From NCBI GenBank assembly GCA_023386855.1, contig JAEWIW010000395.1:1-6430 (forward strand): a stretch of DNA of 6,430 bases, given 5' to 3'. Under the pieces are notes generated by a model. It was not told the DNA's origin. It did not search any database and was given only the letters and a program-made list of their open reading frames with translations. Position 1 is the first letter of the stretch. The number at the start of each line of letters is the position of its first letter. Shown here piece after piece: positions 1-6,280 of this stretch. The stretch is from Bacteroidota bacterium. Its GTDB lineage: Bacteria > Bacteroidota > Bacteroidia > Chitinophagales > Chitinophagaceae. Both the position numbers and the translations under genes were made by a program.

Positions 1-674
1 GAAGGGTTATCAACTGAAGTGATACCAATTTTTACTTCCGGGTTTTTATCACCTGGCTTTGGATAACGGGTATTTTCAAGGTAACCATGTTGTCCATCGG
101 CTACATAGATCGGGAACATCGGCACCTGTGTATCATCAAAACGCATGTATGCAATGTGTTTGCTATCGGGTGCCCACCAGAAGGCCCTGTAACGACTTGC
201 TCTTCCAAGGATCTCTTCATAATAGATCCATGATGCATAACCGTTCATGATAAGATCGGTTCCATCATTGGTAAGGCGGGTTTCTTTTTTTGAAGCAAGC
301 TCCATGGAATAGAGATCATTCTTCTTTGTATACGCCACGTATTTGCCATCGGGCGAAAGCGTGATGTTCTTTACATCTTCAAGACCCAATGAACTCGCAG
401 AGGGCGTTTTAGGTTGCTCCTCTGTTTTGCTGTAAGGAACGGCTTTGCCGGTTTTAACATCCACCGACATGGTCTTCATTTGTCCATCGCTTTCATCTTT
501 TCTTAATTCGATGTAATGTTCATCATCGACCCATCCACGAATGGCCGGAAGTGGTTTACTGATTTTTGAAGGCATCCCCTTGAATGCCTGTTCAAAGCTA
601 ACCTGTTTGAGTTGTGCCGACAATTGCAGCGTCATGCACAACATCAACGTGATCAATACTTGTATCCTTCTCAT
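1..674 (-). CDS. S9B (DPP-IV-like) family peptidase, N-terminal part, truncated by window edge
   Basis: This is the first 224 codons of a gene read leftward from an ATG at 674; the rest lies beyond base 1. Residues 1-20 form a signal peptide (basic MRR, hydrophobic core, likely cleavage after LSA), so export to the periplasm or surface is expected. The remainder resembles the DPP-IV N-terminal beta-propeller. It has blade-like segments such as LSPDGKYVAYTKKNDLY (about 106-122) and WWAPDSKHIAYMRFDDTQVP (about 166-185). The WIYYEE segment has Glu153-Glu154 at the place of the double Glu that binds the substrate N-terminus in DPP-IV, followed by a YPKPG..NP segment near 204-212 that also matches DPP-IV. 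The family removes N-terminal dipeptides, often X-Pro. The catalytic Ser-Asp-His hydrolase domain is not in the window, so activity cannot be judged. The gene lies 75 bp downstream of the ABC exporter on the same strand. I found no good TAnnTTTG promoter in that gap, so cotranscription is possible. Confidence 0.88.
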   Translation of the reverse strand, partial: MRRIQVLITLMLCMTLQLSAQLKQVSFEQAFKGMPSKISKPLPAIRGWVDDEHYIELRKDESDGQMKTMSVDVKTGKAVPYSKTEEQPKTPSASSLGLEDVKNITLSPDGKYVAYTKKNDLYSMELASKKETRLTNDGTDLIMNGYASWIYYEEILGRASRYRAFWWAPDSKHIAYMRFDDTQVPMFPIYVADGQHGYLENTRYPKPGDKNPEVKIGITSVDNP

Positions 675-749
675 GTTGTGATTTATTGTTGTGGGAAATT
701 AGGGAATTTGAATTGTTAGTGTATAGAAAAATGTGGTGACATGAATATA

Positions 750-2567
750 TTAACGCACTTCCTGCATTTCCACCAGCTTGCGATAAAATCCATCCTGTTC
801 AATGAGTTCATCATGGTTTCCTCTTTCCACTATCCGTCCTTTCTGTAATACGATGATCTCATCGGCATGCCTGATGGTGCTGAGCCTGTGAGCGATCACG
901 ATGCTTGTTCGGTTGATCATCATTTTATTGATCGCATCCTGCACCAGCTTCTCACTTTCGGTATCAAGCGATGAAGTGGCTTCATCAAGGATCAATATCG
1001 GGGGGTTTTTTAATACAGCCCTGGCAATGGTCATACGCTGGCGTTCACCGCCACCGAGTTTGCTTCCGCGATCACCGATATTGGTCTCATACTGTTCATC
1101 CTTATTCATGATATACTGGTGAGCATTGGCCACTTTTGCCGCAGCTTCGATCTCTTCTAATGAAGTGCCTGGTTTGCCCAATGCAATATTGTTTGCAATG
1201 GTATCATTAAACAGGATGGGTTCCTGTGTTACAATTCCCATTTGCTTCCGCAACGACTGTAGTGAATATTCACGTATATCAATTCCATCAATGAGGAGGT
1301 CACCGCTACTTGCATCATGAAAGCGGGGAATGAGATCGGCAAGTGTTGACTTACCCGCACCTGATGAGCCAACAAGCGCCACAGTAGTGCCTTTCCTGAT
1401 CTTCAGGTTAATATTATCCAGCACCGTAATATCATTATACGCAAAACTTACATTGCGGAATTCAATACAATCGTTGAACCCTTCAAGCGTTTTTCCCGGC
1501 GATTTTTCTTTTACCGTGATCGGTGCATTGAGTATCTCTTCAATTCTTTTAATGGCTGCGCTTCCTCTTTGCACATTGTAAAAAGCAGTTGATAATCCTT
1601 TTGCCGGGTTGATGATCTGTGTAAAGAAAACAATATAAGTGATGAAAGTATCCGGCGCCATCAGCTCCTGGTTCAACACCAGCTGTCCACCAAACCAGAG
1701 TACGATACTCAACACCACCACGCCAAGAAATTCAGAGAGTGGTGATGCAAGATCCCTTCTGAAGATCATCTTATTCCTTAAGTGGTTCAGAGTATCATTA
1801 CTTTGAAAGAATTTATTTCCAACAACGGCTTCAGCGTTGAAAGCCTTGATCACTCTTAATCCTCCAAGTGTTTCATCCAGTATCGACATTAGTACACCCT
1901 GTTCATGTTGTGCTGATGCGGATTGTTTTTTCAATGAGCGGCTGATTCTTCCAATGATAAAACCGGTGAGCGGCAGCAGTATAAAAATGAACAGTGTCAG
2001 GGTAGGACTAAGCAATATCAGTACCGTTAATATAATGATGATGGTCATCGGTTCACGGATCATGGCTTCCAGCGTACTGATCACGCTCCATTCAATTTCA
2101 TTTGCATCATTGCTCATCCTGCTGATGATATCCCCTTTTTTCTGTTCGGTGAAATAACCGATAGGAAGCTGGAGTATCTTGGAAAAAAGATCGGCACGCA
2201 GGCGTTGCAACACGCGGTTACGCATTGGGGCAAGAACGCGGTAGGATAAATAAATGAAGAGGTTCTTAAAGAAGATACCTGTGATGATCAATATACATAT
2301 CGCACCGAGGGCATAGGTTGTATTGTGTTCAATGATCAACCTTGAGATATAGTACTTGATGAAATCCAGCAGGCTGCTTGCGGAGAATCCCACTTCGGGT
2401 GCCTGTTCCATGGTCTTTTCCATACCGAAGAGCATTTTAAGAAAAGGTGCAAGGAGGGCAAGAGAAACCAGTGAGAACAACACTGCGAGCAGGTTGGATA
2501 TTATATAGAGAACAATATTTCCTTTCTGATCCTTTAAGTACTTTAAGATTATCGAGAAACGCTTCAT
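750..2567 (-). CDS. MsbA-like ABC exporter half-transporter (fused permease and ATPase)
   Basis: This 605-residue protein has the usual length and order of a type IV (MsbA/Sav1866-like) half-exporter that works as a homodimer in the inner membrane. Hydrophobic helices lie near residues 17-45, 84-108, 170-205 (two) and 279-325 (two). The nucleotide-binding domain fills about 367-605. It shows the A-loop Tyr377, Walker A GSSGAGKST (400-408), Q-loop Gln448, Walker B ILILDE (524-529), D-loop SSLD (532-535) and H-loop His560. The signature motif at 504-508 reads LGGGE instead of LSGGQ, so the usual Ser is Gly505. All other catalytic residues are intact. The substrate is unknown; lipid A core or phospholipid flipping is the family analogy, but drug or peptide export cannot be excluded. 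The ATG at 2567 lies about 30 bp from a perfect TAnnTTTG element and starts a typical MKRF... N-terminus. The gene is divergent from rbfA. Confidence 0.93.
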   Translation of the reverse strand: MKRFSIILKYLKDQKGNIVLYIISNLLAVLFSLVSLALLAPFLKMLFGMEKTMEQAPEVGFSASSLLDFIKYYISRLIIEHNTTYALGAICILIITGIFFKNLFIYLSYRVLAPMRNRVLQRLRADLFSKILQLPIGYFTEQKKGDIISRMSNDANEIEWSVISTLEAMIREPMTIIIILTVLILLSPTLTLFIFILLPLTGFIIGRISRSLKKQSASAQHEQGVLMSILDETLGGLRVIKAFNAEAVVGNKFFQSNDTLNHLRNKMIFRRDLASPLSEFLGVVVLSIVLWFGGQLVLNQELMAPDTFITYIVFFTQIINPAKGLSTAFYNVQRGSAAIKRIEEILNAPITVKEKSPGKTLEGFNDCIEFRNVSFAYNDITVLDNINLKIRKGTTVALVGSSGAGKSTLADLIPRFHDASSGDLLIDGIDIREYSLQSLRKQMGIVTQEPILFNDTIANNIALGKPGTSLEEIEAAAKVANAHQYIMNKDEQYETNIGDRGSKLGGGERQRMTIARAVLKNPPILILDEATSSLDTESEKLVQDAINKMMINRTSIVIAHRLSTIRHADEIIVLQKGRIVERGNHDELIEQDGFYRKLVEMQEVR

Positions 2568-2597
2568 GAATCGGGGCGCGATTTTTTAAATAATCGC

Positions 2598-2605
2598 CAA
2601 AAGTA
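2598..2605 (-). promoter_or_regulatory. Bacteroidota -7 promoter element for the ABC exporter gene
   Basis: On the minus strand this reads TACTTTTG, an exact match to the Bacteroidota sigma-A -7 consensus TAnnTTTG. It lies 30 bp before the exporter ATG at 2567, giving a predicted leader of about 25 nt. A -33 TTTG at normal spacing is not seen; the nearest candidate, TTTA at 2629-2632, is 23 bp away, which is rather far. The element sits back to back with the rbfA promoter. Confidence 0.55.
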
Positions 2606-2617
2606 GGCAATTCCTAC
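2603..2617. repeat. Inverted repeat between divergent promoters
   Basis: GTAGG-CAATT-CCTAC is a perfect 5-bp inverted repeat with a 5-bp spacer. Each arm overlaps the first bases of a divergent -7 element: TACTTTTG on minus and TACCTTTA on plus. The symmetry may simply follow from two similar promoters facing apart, or it may mark a binding site for a shared regulator. No regulator gene is present in the window. Confidence 0.45.
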
Positions 2618-2622
2618 CTTTA
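2615..2622 (+). promoter_or_regulatory. Probable -7 promoter element for rbfA
   Basis: TACCTTTA matches the Bacteroidota TAnnTTTG -7 consensus at all but the last base and lies 18 bp before the rbfA ATG, implying a very short leader. No clear -33 TTTG is visible at the expected distance, so support is moderate. Confidence 0.45.
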
Positions 2623-2640
2623 CGGTCATAAATAGGGAAT

Positions 2641-3030
2641 ATGCAAGAAGGAAAACGACAAAAACAGGTGGCAGGATTACTGCATGAAGAATTGAGCGAT
2701 ATTTTTCACAGGCTTGGACTGGGCATCGTCGATGGTGGAATGGTTTCCATCTCTTCGGTGAAAGTAACGCCGGACCTGCTGGAAGCAAGGATTTATCTTT
2801 CCATATTTAAAGCACCCGATTCAAAAGCGGTGTTGAAGAAGATCAGCGACAGGTCGTGGGAAATCAAAAAAGAACTCAGTGCCCGTGTAGGAAAGCAATT
2901 GAGAAGGATGCCGGAACTTGTTTATTTTCTCGATGATACCCTCGATCATGTTTTCAGGATGGAGGAACTGTTCAAGCAGATACATAAAGATGAAGATGAG
3001 CAGAAAGAAAATGACTCTCCCGAACAATAG
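2641..3030 (+). CDS. rbfA: 30S ribosome-binding factor RbfA
   Basis: RbfA is a small cytoplasmic KH-fold protein that binds immature 30S subunits, assists 16S rRNA 5'-end maturation and is linked to cold adaptation. The 129-residue product has family length and layout. The N-terminus carries the RQKQVAGLLHEELSDIF helix typical of the family. A central strand region, VSISSVKVTPDLLEARIYLS (about 35-54), corresponds to the conserved V..V.vs.Dl..A.vy.s segment. Near 85-105, LRRMPELVYFLDDTLDHV matches the conserved R..PeL.F..D.s.. end of the fold. The last 20 or so residues are charged and probably disordered. ATG 2641 is the only sensible start, because the -7 element and leader lie directly upstream. 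The permease gene follows after 24 bp with no terminator between, so the two are probably cotranscribed. Confidence 0.95.
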   Translation: MQEGKRQKQVAGLLHEELSDIFHRLGLGIVDGGMVSISSVKVTPDLLEARIYLSIFKAPDSKAVLKKISDRSWEIKKELSARVGKQLRRMPELVYFLDDTLDHVFRMEELFKQIHKDEDEQKENDSPEQ

Positions 3031-3054
3031 CGCGGATACCCTAAACTTTATTCC

Positions 3055-4287
3055 ATGATCTTTGCCTTTGCATGGAGGTATTTCAAAGCCCGGAAATCGA
3101 CCAACGCGATCAATATCATTGCCTGGGTGAGCATGGTGGCCATCATCGTGATCACTGCTGCATTTATTATACTGCTCAGTGTATTCAATGGTTTTGAAGG
3201 ACTGGTTAAATCACTTTATTCTTCTTTTTATGCCGATATGCGGGTAGTGCCTGTTGAAGGGAAGAAGTTTCATATCAGCGAAGCCGAACTCGCTAAAATG
3301 AAAAAGATCCCGGGCATCAGGGGCTATTCACTGATGATGGAAGAAAAAGCATTGCTCCAGAATGGCGAGGTCCAGGCTATCGTTTACCTCAAGGGCGTGG
3401 ATGAACATTACCTGGAAGTTAGTGGCGTAGGTGAAAAGATCATCAGGGGCAAGTTTGACCTGGGTACTGCCGACCAGCCGGCCATTGTTTTGGGCAGCGG
3501 CGTGGAGAATGCCCTGGGTTTATACAGTGAACAAAATCTTTATCCTATTACAGCCTACCTTTTTAAGCCTGGCATTAATATGAACGTAGTGGACCCGCTC
3601 CAGGCTTTTTCGGCCGATAACCTGGCCACCACCGGAACTTTCTTTATACAGCAGGATATCGATAACAAGTACGCGATCACCAGTCTTTCCTTTATGAAAT
3701 CCATGCTGGGCATGGAACCCGATGAATATGGCAGTATAGAATTCAGCCTGCGGAACCCGGACGAGGAGGGAAGGGTAAAACGGGAACTCCAGGCTATTTT
3801 TGGTTCAAAGGCGCTGGTTGAAACCCGTTATGAACAAAACAAAAGCCTGTACACCGTAATGTCGGTGGAGAAATATGCCATTTACGGCATTCTCACCCTG
3901 ATGCTGGTGGTAGCGGCTTTTACCCTTATTGGCTCATTGAGTATGCTTGTTCTTGAAAAAAGAGAGGATATCCAGGTGCTTAAGTCGCTGGGCGCCAACA
4001 GGAACCTGATTTACAGGATCTTTCTTTCCGAGGGTATGTTGCTGGGGCTGATCGGCGCATTTTCCGGTACGCTTATCGCCCTGCTGATCTGCTGGGCCCA
4101 GGTGAAATTCCAGCTGATTCCCATCCAGGGAGGCACTTTCCTGATCAGTTATTACCCCGTTGAAGTGAGGGTAAATGATGTGCTGGTGGTATTGGCTACG
4201 GTACTGTTCATTGCACTGGCCGCTTCCTGGCTGCCGGCAAGGAAGGCAGCGGCTACGGTTGTTGCCAGGGTTGGCAAGGAAGAATAG
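3055..4287 (+). CDS. LolC/LolE-like (FtsX/MacB-type) ABC transporter permease
   Basis: This 410-residue protein has type VII ABC permease topology. TM1 lies at about 21-44, followed by a large periplasmic domain (about 46-270), then three helices near 274-301, 322-346 and 374-394. The loop after TM2, EKREDIQVLKSLGA (about 301-314), is the FtsX/LolC coupling-helix motif. The C-terminal LPARKAA (393-399) is the usual end of the family. The N-terminal pattern, an xxAWRYFKARK start followed by I..IA.VSM.AI, is that of LolC/LolE. In the classical system two such permeases and the LolD ATPase extract lipoproteins from the inner membrane for delivery to LolA. No ATPase or second permease is encoded here, so the partner must lie elsewhere and the substrate assignment is by family only. 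ATG 3055 gives the full family N-terminus. It follows rbfA by 24 bp and likely shares its transcript. Confidence 0.9.
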   Translation: MIFAFAWRYFKARKSTNAINIIAWVSMVAIIVITAAFIILLSVFNGFEGLVKSLYSSFYADMRVVPVEGKKFHISEAELAKMKKIPGIRGYSLMMEEKALLQNGEVQAIVYLKGVDEHYLEVSGVGEKIIRGKFDLGTADQPAIVLGSGVENALGLYSEQNLYPITAYLFKPGINMNVVDPLQAFSADNLATTGTFFIQQDIDNKYAITSLSFMKSMLGMEPDEYGSIEFSLRNPDEEGRVKRELQAIFGSKALVETRYEQNKSLYTVMSVEKYAIYGILTLMLVVAAFTLIGSLSMLVLEKREDIQVLKSLGANRNLIYRIFLSEGMLLGLIGAFSGTLIALLICWAQVKFQLIPIQGGTFLISYYPVEVRVNDVLVVLATVLFIALAASWLPARKAAATVVARVGKEE

Positions 4288-4302
4288 GCCCTTTCCATCA
4301 CA

Positions 4303-4327
4303 ACATTTTTCCAAATGTGGAGTTTTT
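4303..4327 (+). terminator. Possible weak intrinsic terminator after the permease gene
   Basis: ACATTT (4303-4308), loop TTCC and AAATGT (4313-4318) form a 6-bp hairpin, followed four bases later by TTTTT (4323-4327). The stem is short and mostly A/T, so termination would be weak or partial. It lies 16 bp after the permease stop and just before a new promoter, which is a sensible place for a boundary. Confidence 0.3.
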
Positions 4328-4330
4328 ACA

Positions 4331-4361
4331 CTTGATATATAACGGAACATAGGTTAATTTG
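4331..4361 (+). promoter_or_regulatory. Promoter for the polyprenyl-phosphate transferase gene
   Basis: CTTG (4331-4334) and TTAATTTG (4354-4361), separated by 19 bp, each differ by one base from the Bacteroidota -33 TTTG and -7 TAnnTTTG consensus. Transcription would begin a few bases after 4361. That rules against a TTG start at 4359, which lies inside the -7 element, and favours the ATG at 4410. Confidence 0.55.
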
Positions 4362-4409
4362 CGAGTCCTTAGCCAGGTTAACCAAATTCCAGCAACCAAA
4401 TTCGGGCGG

Positions 4410-5537
4410 ATGTTTCTTGTTTTATTGTCGTTTGCAATAGCTTTTGTAATTACTTTTTTCGCTACTCCAGTGATTATTACTGTTGCAGAAAGAAAAAGGC
4501 TTTACGATGTGCCGGATGAACGGAAGATCCACGAAACGCCCAAACCTTCTCTGGGTGGGCTGGGCATATTTGCCGGTTTTACCATTGCTGTCCTGATCAC
4601 TTCTCCCTTTCATTTAAATAACGAGATCCAGTATTTCCTGGCTGCTGCCCTGGTGATCTTTTTCCTGGGCCTTAAAGATGATATCCTGATCATTGCCCCC
4701 ATAAAAAAATTCATTGGCCAGTTGATCGCTACATTTTTGGTGATCTATGCCGGCGATATCCAGATCTCCAGCATGCAGGGTTTCCTGGGCATTTATAATT
4801 TGCCTGAAGGTGTCAGCCTGCTATTGACCTATTTCACCGTGATGGTGGTGGTCAATTCCTTTAATCTTATTGATGGGGTGGATGGATTGGCGGGTAGCCT
4901 TGGAATGGTAGCTTTTGCCTTTTTCGGCTATTATTTTTTTTCGATCGGACTCAGCGCTTATGCCATCCTTTCTTTCGCCATGGCAGGAAGCGTGCTGGCT
5001 TTCCTGATCTTTAATTACCAGCCTGCAAAGATTTTTATGGGTGATACCGGTTCCATGTTAATTGGACTGGTCTGTGCCATACTGGTGGTGAAGTTCATTT
5101 CGATTTCACAGAATCCTGCATCGGGTTTTGCGCTGGCATCTTCACCCGCTATAGGGTTTACCGCGCTGATGGTCCCCTTGCTGGATACGTTGAGGGTATT
5201 TGCCATCCGCATCCTGAATAAAAGATCCCCGTTCAGTCCCGACAGGAACCATATTCACCACCTTATGCTCGACAGGGGATTCAGTCACCGGGTGATTGCA
5301 CTGGTACTTGCATTGGTGAATGGTGCTATGATATTGTTCGTTTTCAACCTCCGCAACCTGGGCAGTACCGTGTTGATAGGTGCCGTGGTAGCCTTCTTTT
5401 TTTCTTCCATCGCGATATTGTTTTATTCTACCAGGAAAGCTGTCAAACCGCCTGTTGTGCCTCAATTGCAGGAGATGGGCACTACATCTACCATTGTTAC
5501 AAGGGCCAAAACAAAAATGGTAGGTCAGGAAAATTAA
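4410..5537 (+). CDS. WecA/TagO-family undecaprenyl-phosphate sugar-1-phosphate transferase
   Basis: This integral membrane enzyme of the MraY/WecA family (glycosyl transferase family 4) moves a HexNAc-1-phosphate, typically GlcNAc-1-P, from its UDP-sugar to undecaprenyl phosphate, starting a surface polysaccharide. Counting from ATG 4410 (375 residues), the family motifs appear in order. They are DVPDERKIHETPKPSLGG (about 33-50), the Asp pair in GLKDD (90-91), NSFNLIDGVDGLAG (149-162), MGDTGS (210-215) and the HIHH motif (281-284), which marks WecA/TagO types rather than MraY. About ten or eleven hydrophobic helices fill the rest, and the C-terminal 25 residues are polar. The open frame extends to a TTG at 4359, but that codon overlaps the promoter, and ATG 4410 begins the usual short hydrophobic N-terminus. 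Exact sugar specificity is not readable. No glycosyltransferase cluster surrounds it, so it may serve a general role in O-antigen, capsule or protein glycan synthesis. Confidence 0.92.
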   Translation: MFLVLLSFAIAFVITFFATPVIITVAERKRLYDVPDERKIHETPKPSLGGLGIFAGFTIAVLITSPFHLNNEIQYFLAAALVIFFLGLKDDILIIAPIKKFIGQLIATFLVIYAGDIQISSMQGFLGIYNLPEGVSLLLTYFTVMVVVNSFNLIDGVDGLAGSLGMVAFAFFGYYFFSIGLSAYAILSFAMAGSVLAFLIFNYQPAKIFMGDTGSMLIGLVCAILVVKFISISQNPASGFALASSPAIGFTALMVPLLDTLRVFAIRILNKRSPFSPDRNHIHHLMLDRGFSHRVIALVLALVNGAMILFVFNLRNLGSTVLIGAVVAFFFSSIAILFYSTRKAVKPPVVPQLQEMGTTSTIVTRAKTKMVGQEN

Positions 5538-5549
5538 ACCTAATTAATG

Positions 5550-5557
5550 TAGGTTTG
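5550..5557 (+). promoter_or_regulatory. -7 promoter element for frr
   Basis: TAGGTTTG is an exact TAnnTTTG match located 21 bp before the frr ATG at 5579, leaving a leader of roughly 15-18 nt. No TTTG is seen at the -33 position. A TTG codon at 5555 that would lengthen frr by eight codons lies within this element, so it is unlikely to be the start. Confidence 0.55.
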
Positions 5558-5578
5558 CATCCAATTAATTTTAGTTGT

Positions 5579-6142
5579 ATGTCAGACGAGTTAACTCTTA
5601 TCATTGAGCAAGCTGAGGAAACGATGCAGAAATCGATCAGCCATCTTGAAGCTGAACTGGTTAAAGTAAGGGCAGGTAAGGCAAACCCGAACCTGGTGGA
5701 AGGCATTGTAGTGGATTATTATGGTACACCTACCCCTGTTAACCAGGCGGCAAACGTATCTGTTGCCGATGCTCGTACGCTCACGATCCAGCCCTGGGAG
5801 AAGAATATGTTGCAACCCATCGAAAGAGCGATCATCAATGCCAATATAGGTGTAACACCACAGAACGATGGTATGCTGATCCGTTTGTTCATGCCTCCAT
5901 TAACAGAGGAAAGGAGAAGGGAACTGGTGAAGAAAGCACAGGGAGAAGGTGAACATTCCAAAGTGGCTATCCGCAGTGTTCGCCGCGATTCCATGGAGCA
6001 GATCAAGAAATTACAGAAAAATGGTACCAGCGAAGATGCCTGTAAGGATACTGAGCAGGAAGTGCAGGTACTGACCGATAAATACATTGCGCTGGTGGAT
6101 AAACACCTTGCAGCAAAAGAAAAAGAGATCATGACCGTATAA
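5579..6142 (+). CDS. frr: Ribosome recycling factor
   Basis: RRF acts with EF-G in the cytoplasm to split post-termination ribosomes so that subunits can be reused; it is normally essential. Started at ATG 5579 the protein has 187 residues, the family norm of about 185. Conserved stretches include VRAGKANPNLVEGIVVDYYG (30-49), the PTPVNQAANVSV hinge region (51-62), DARTLTIQPWE (64-74), PPLTEERRRELVKKAQGEGE (106-125) and IRSVRRD (131-137). Arg132 falls at the same number as the functionally important Arg132 of the E. coli protein. Two helical arms of domain I (N-terminal and C-terminal) flank the small domain II, as expected. In many bacteria frr follows pyrH; here it follows a WecA-like gene with a 41-bp gap and its own promoter. 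It ends 19 bp before a strong terminator stem. Confidence 0.97.
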   Translation: MSDELTLIIEQAEETMQKSISHLEAELVKVRAGKANPNLVEGIVVDYYGTPTPVNQAANVSVADARTLTIQPWEKNMLQPIERAIINANIGVTPQNDGMLIRLFMPPLTEERRRELVKKAQGEGEHSKVAIRSVRRDSMEQIKKLQKNGTSEDACKDTEQEVQVLTDKYIALVDKHLAAKEKEIMTV

Positions 6143-6161
6143 AAGATCGACCTATATTTTT

Positions 6162-6200
6162 ATCCCGGGTACTTTAAGATGGTGCCCGGGATTTTTATTT
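6162..6200 (+). terminator. Strong intrinsic terminator after frr
   Basis: ATCCCGGGTAC (6162-6172) and GTGCCCGGGAT (6182-6192) form an 11-bp stem with one G-T wobble and a 9-nt loop, followed by TTTTTATTT (6192-6200). The six-G/C core and T-tract are typical of a factor-independent terminator on the plus strand. On the minus strand the hairpin is followed by an A-rich stretch, so it would not terminate the converging transporter gene in the same way. Its T-tract is the first block of the tandem repeat that starts at 6191. Confidence 0.88.
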
Positions 6201-6280
6201 CCTGGCAAGGTATACCCGCAATTTTCATTTCCTGGCAAGGTATACCCGCAATTTTTATTTCCTTGCAAGGTACACCCCGG
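6191..6280. repeat. Three tandem 30-bp repeats derived from the end of the transporter gene
   Basis: Units are 6191-6220, 6221-6250 and 6251-6280. The first two differ at a single base (6196 T versus 6226 C). The third differs from the first at five bases, four of them within its last eight. The third unit is the 3' end of the minus-strand transporter gene plus its stop codon. Read on the minus strand in that gene's frame, each 10-codon unit re-encodes VYLARK and a stop (TAA, TGA, TAA). Units one and two also contain GGTATACC, an 8-bp palindrome, and unit three contains the 10-bp palindrome CCTTGCAAGG. With only three head-to-tail copies and no spacers, this is a short tandem duplication, not a CRISPR. 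Confidence 0.92.

Noticed and set aside
59..250. 63-codon plus-strand open frame at the left edge
   Set aside because: It is antisense to the DPP-IV-like propeller region, which is well supported by the WIYYEE and YPKPG motifs.
675..749. Separate promoter for the S9 peptidase gene
   Set aside because: The best minus-strand candidate, TAATTTCC, matches only six of the eight positions of TAnnTTTG (counting the two free ones) and no TTTG is well placed, so I do not call one.
1837..2157. 106-codon plus-strand open frame inside the ABC exporter
   Set aside because: It overlaps the conserved transmembrane region of the exporter on the opposite strand and shows no family features of its own.
2564..2788. 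Open frame of 74 codons on the minus strand that abuts the ABC exporter start
   Set aside because: It lies antisense within rbfA and across the divergent promoters, and its composition (basic and Pro-rich, then hydrophobic) matches no family. It is a shadow of rbfA.
3042..3050. TAAACTTTA as a promoter for the permease gene
   Set aside because: It lacks the final G and correct spacing of TAnnTTTG and ends only four bases before the ATG, too close to serve that start. Cotranscription with rbfA is simpler.
3934..4350. 138-codon minus-strand open frame over the permease 3' end
   Set aside because: It is antisense to a well-supported permease, its sequence is rich in Gln, His and Pro with no recognizable domain, and no promoter is visible.
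5719..6132. 137-codon minus-strand open frame across frr
   Set aside because: It is antisense to an essential, clearly conserved gene. The Ser/Cys-rich translation is typical of a complementary-strand artefact.
6191..6280. CRISPR array or mobile-element end
   Set aside because: The units are directly adjacent without spacers, and the unit is the neighbouring gene's own 3' end. No transposase or target-site duplication is present.
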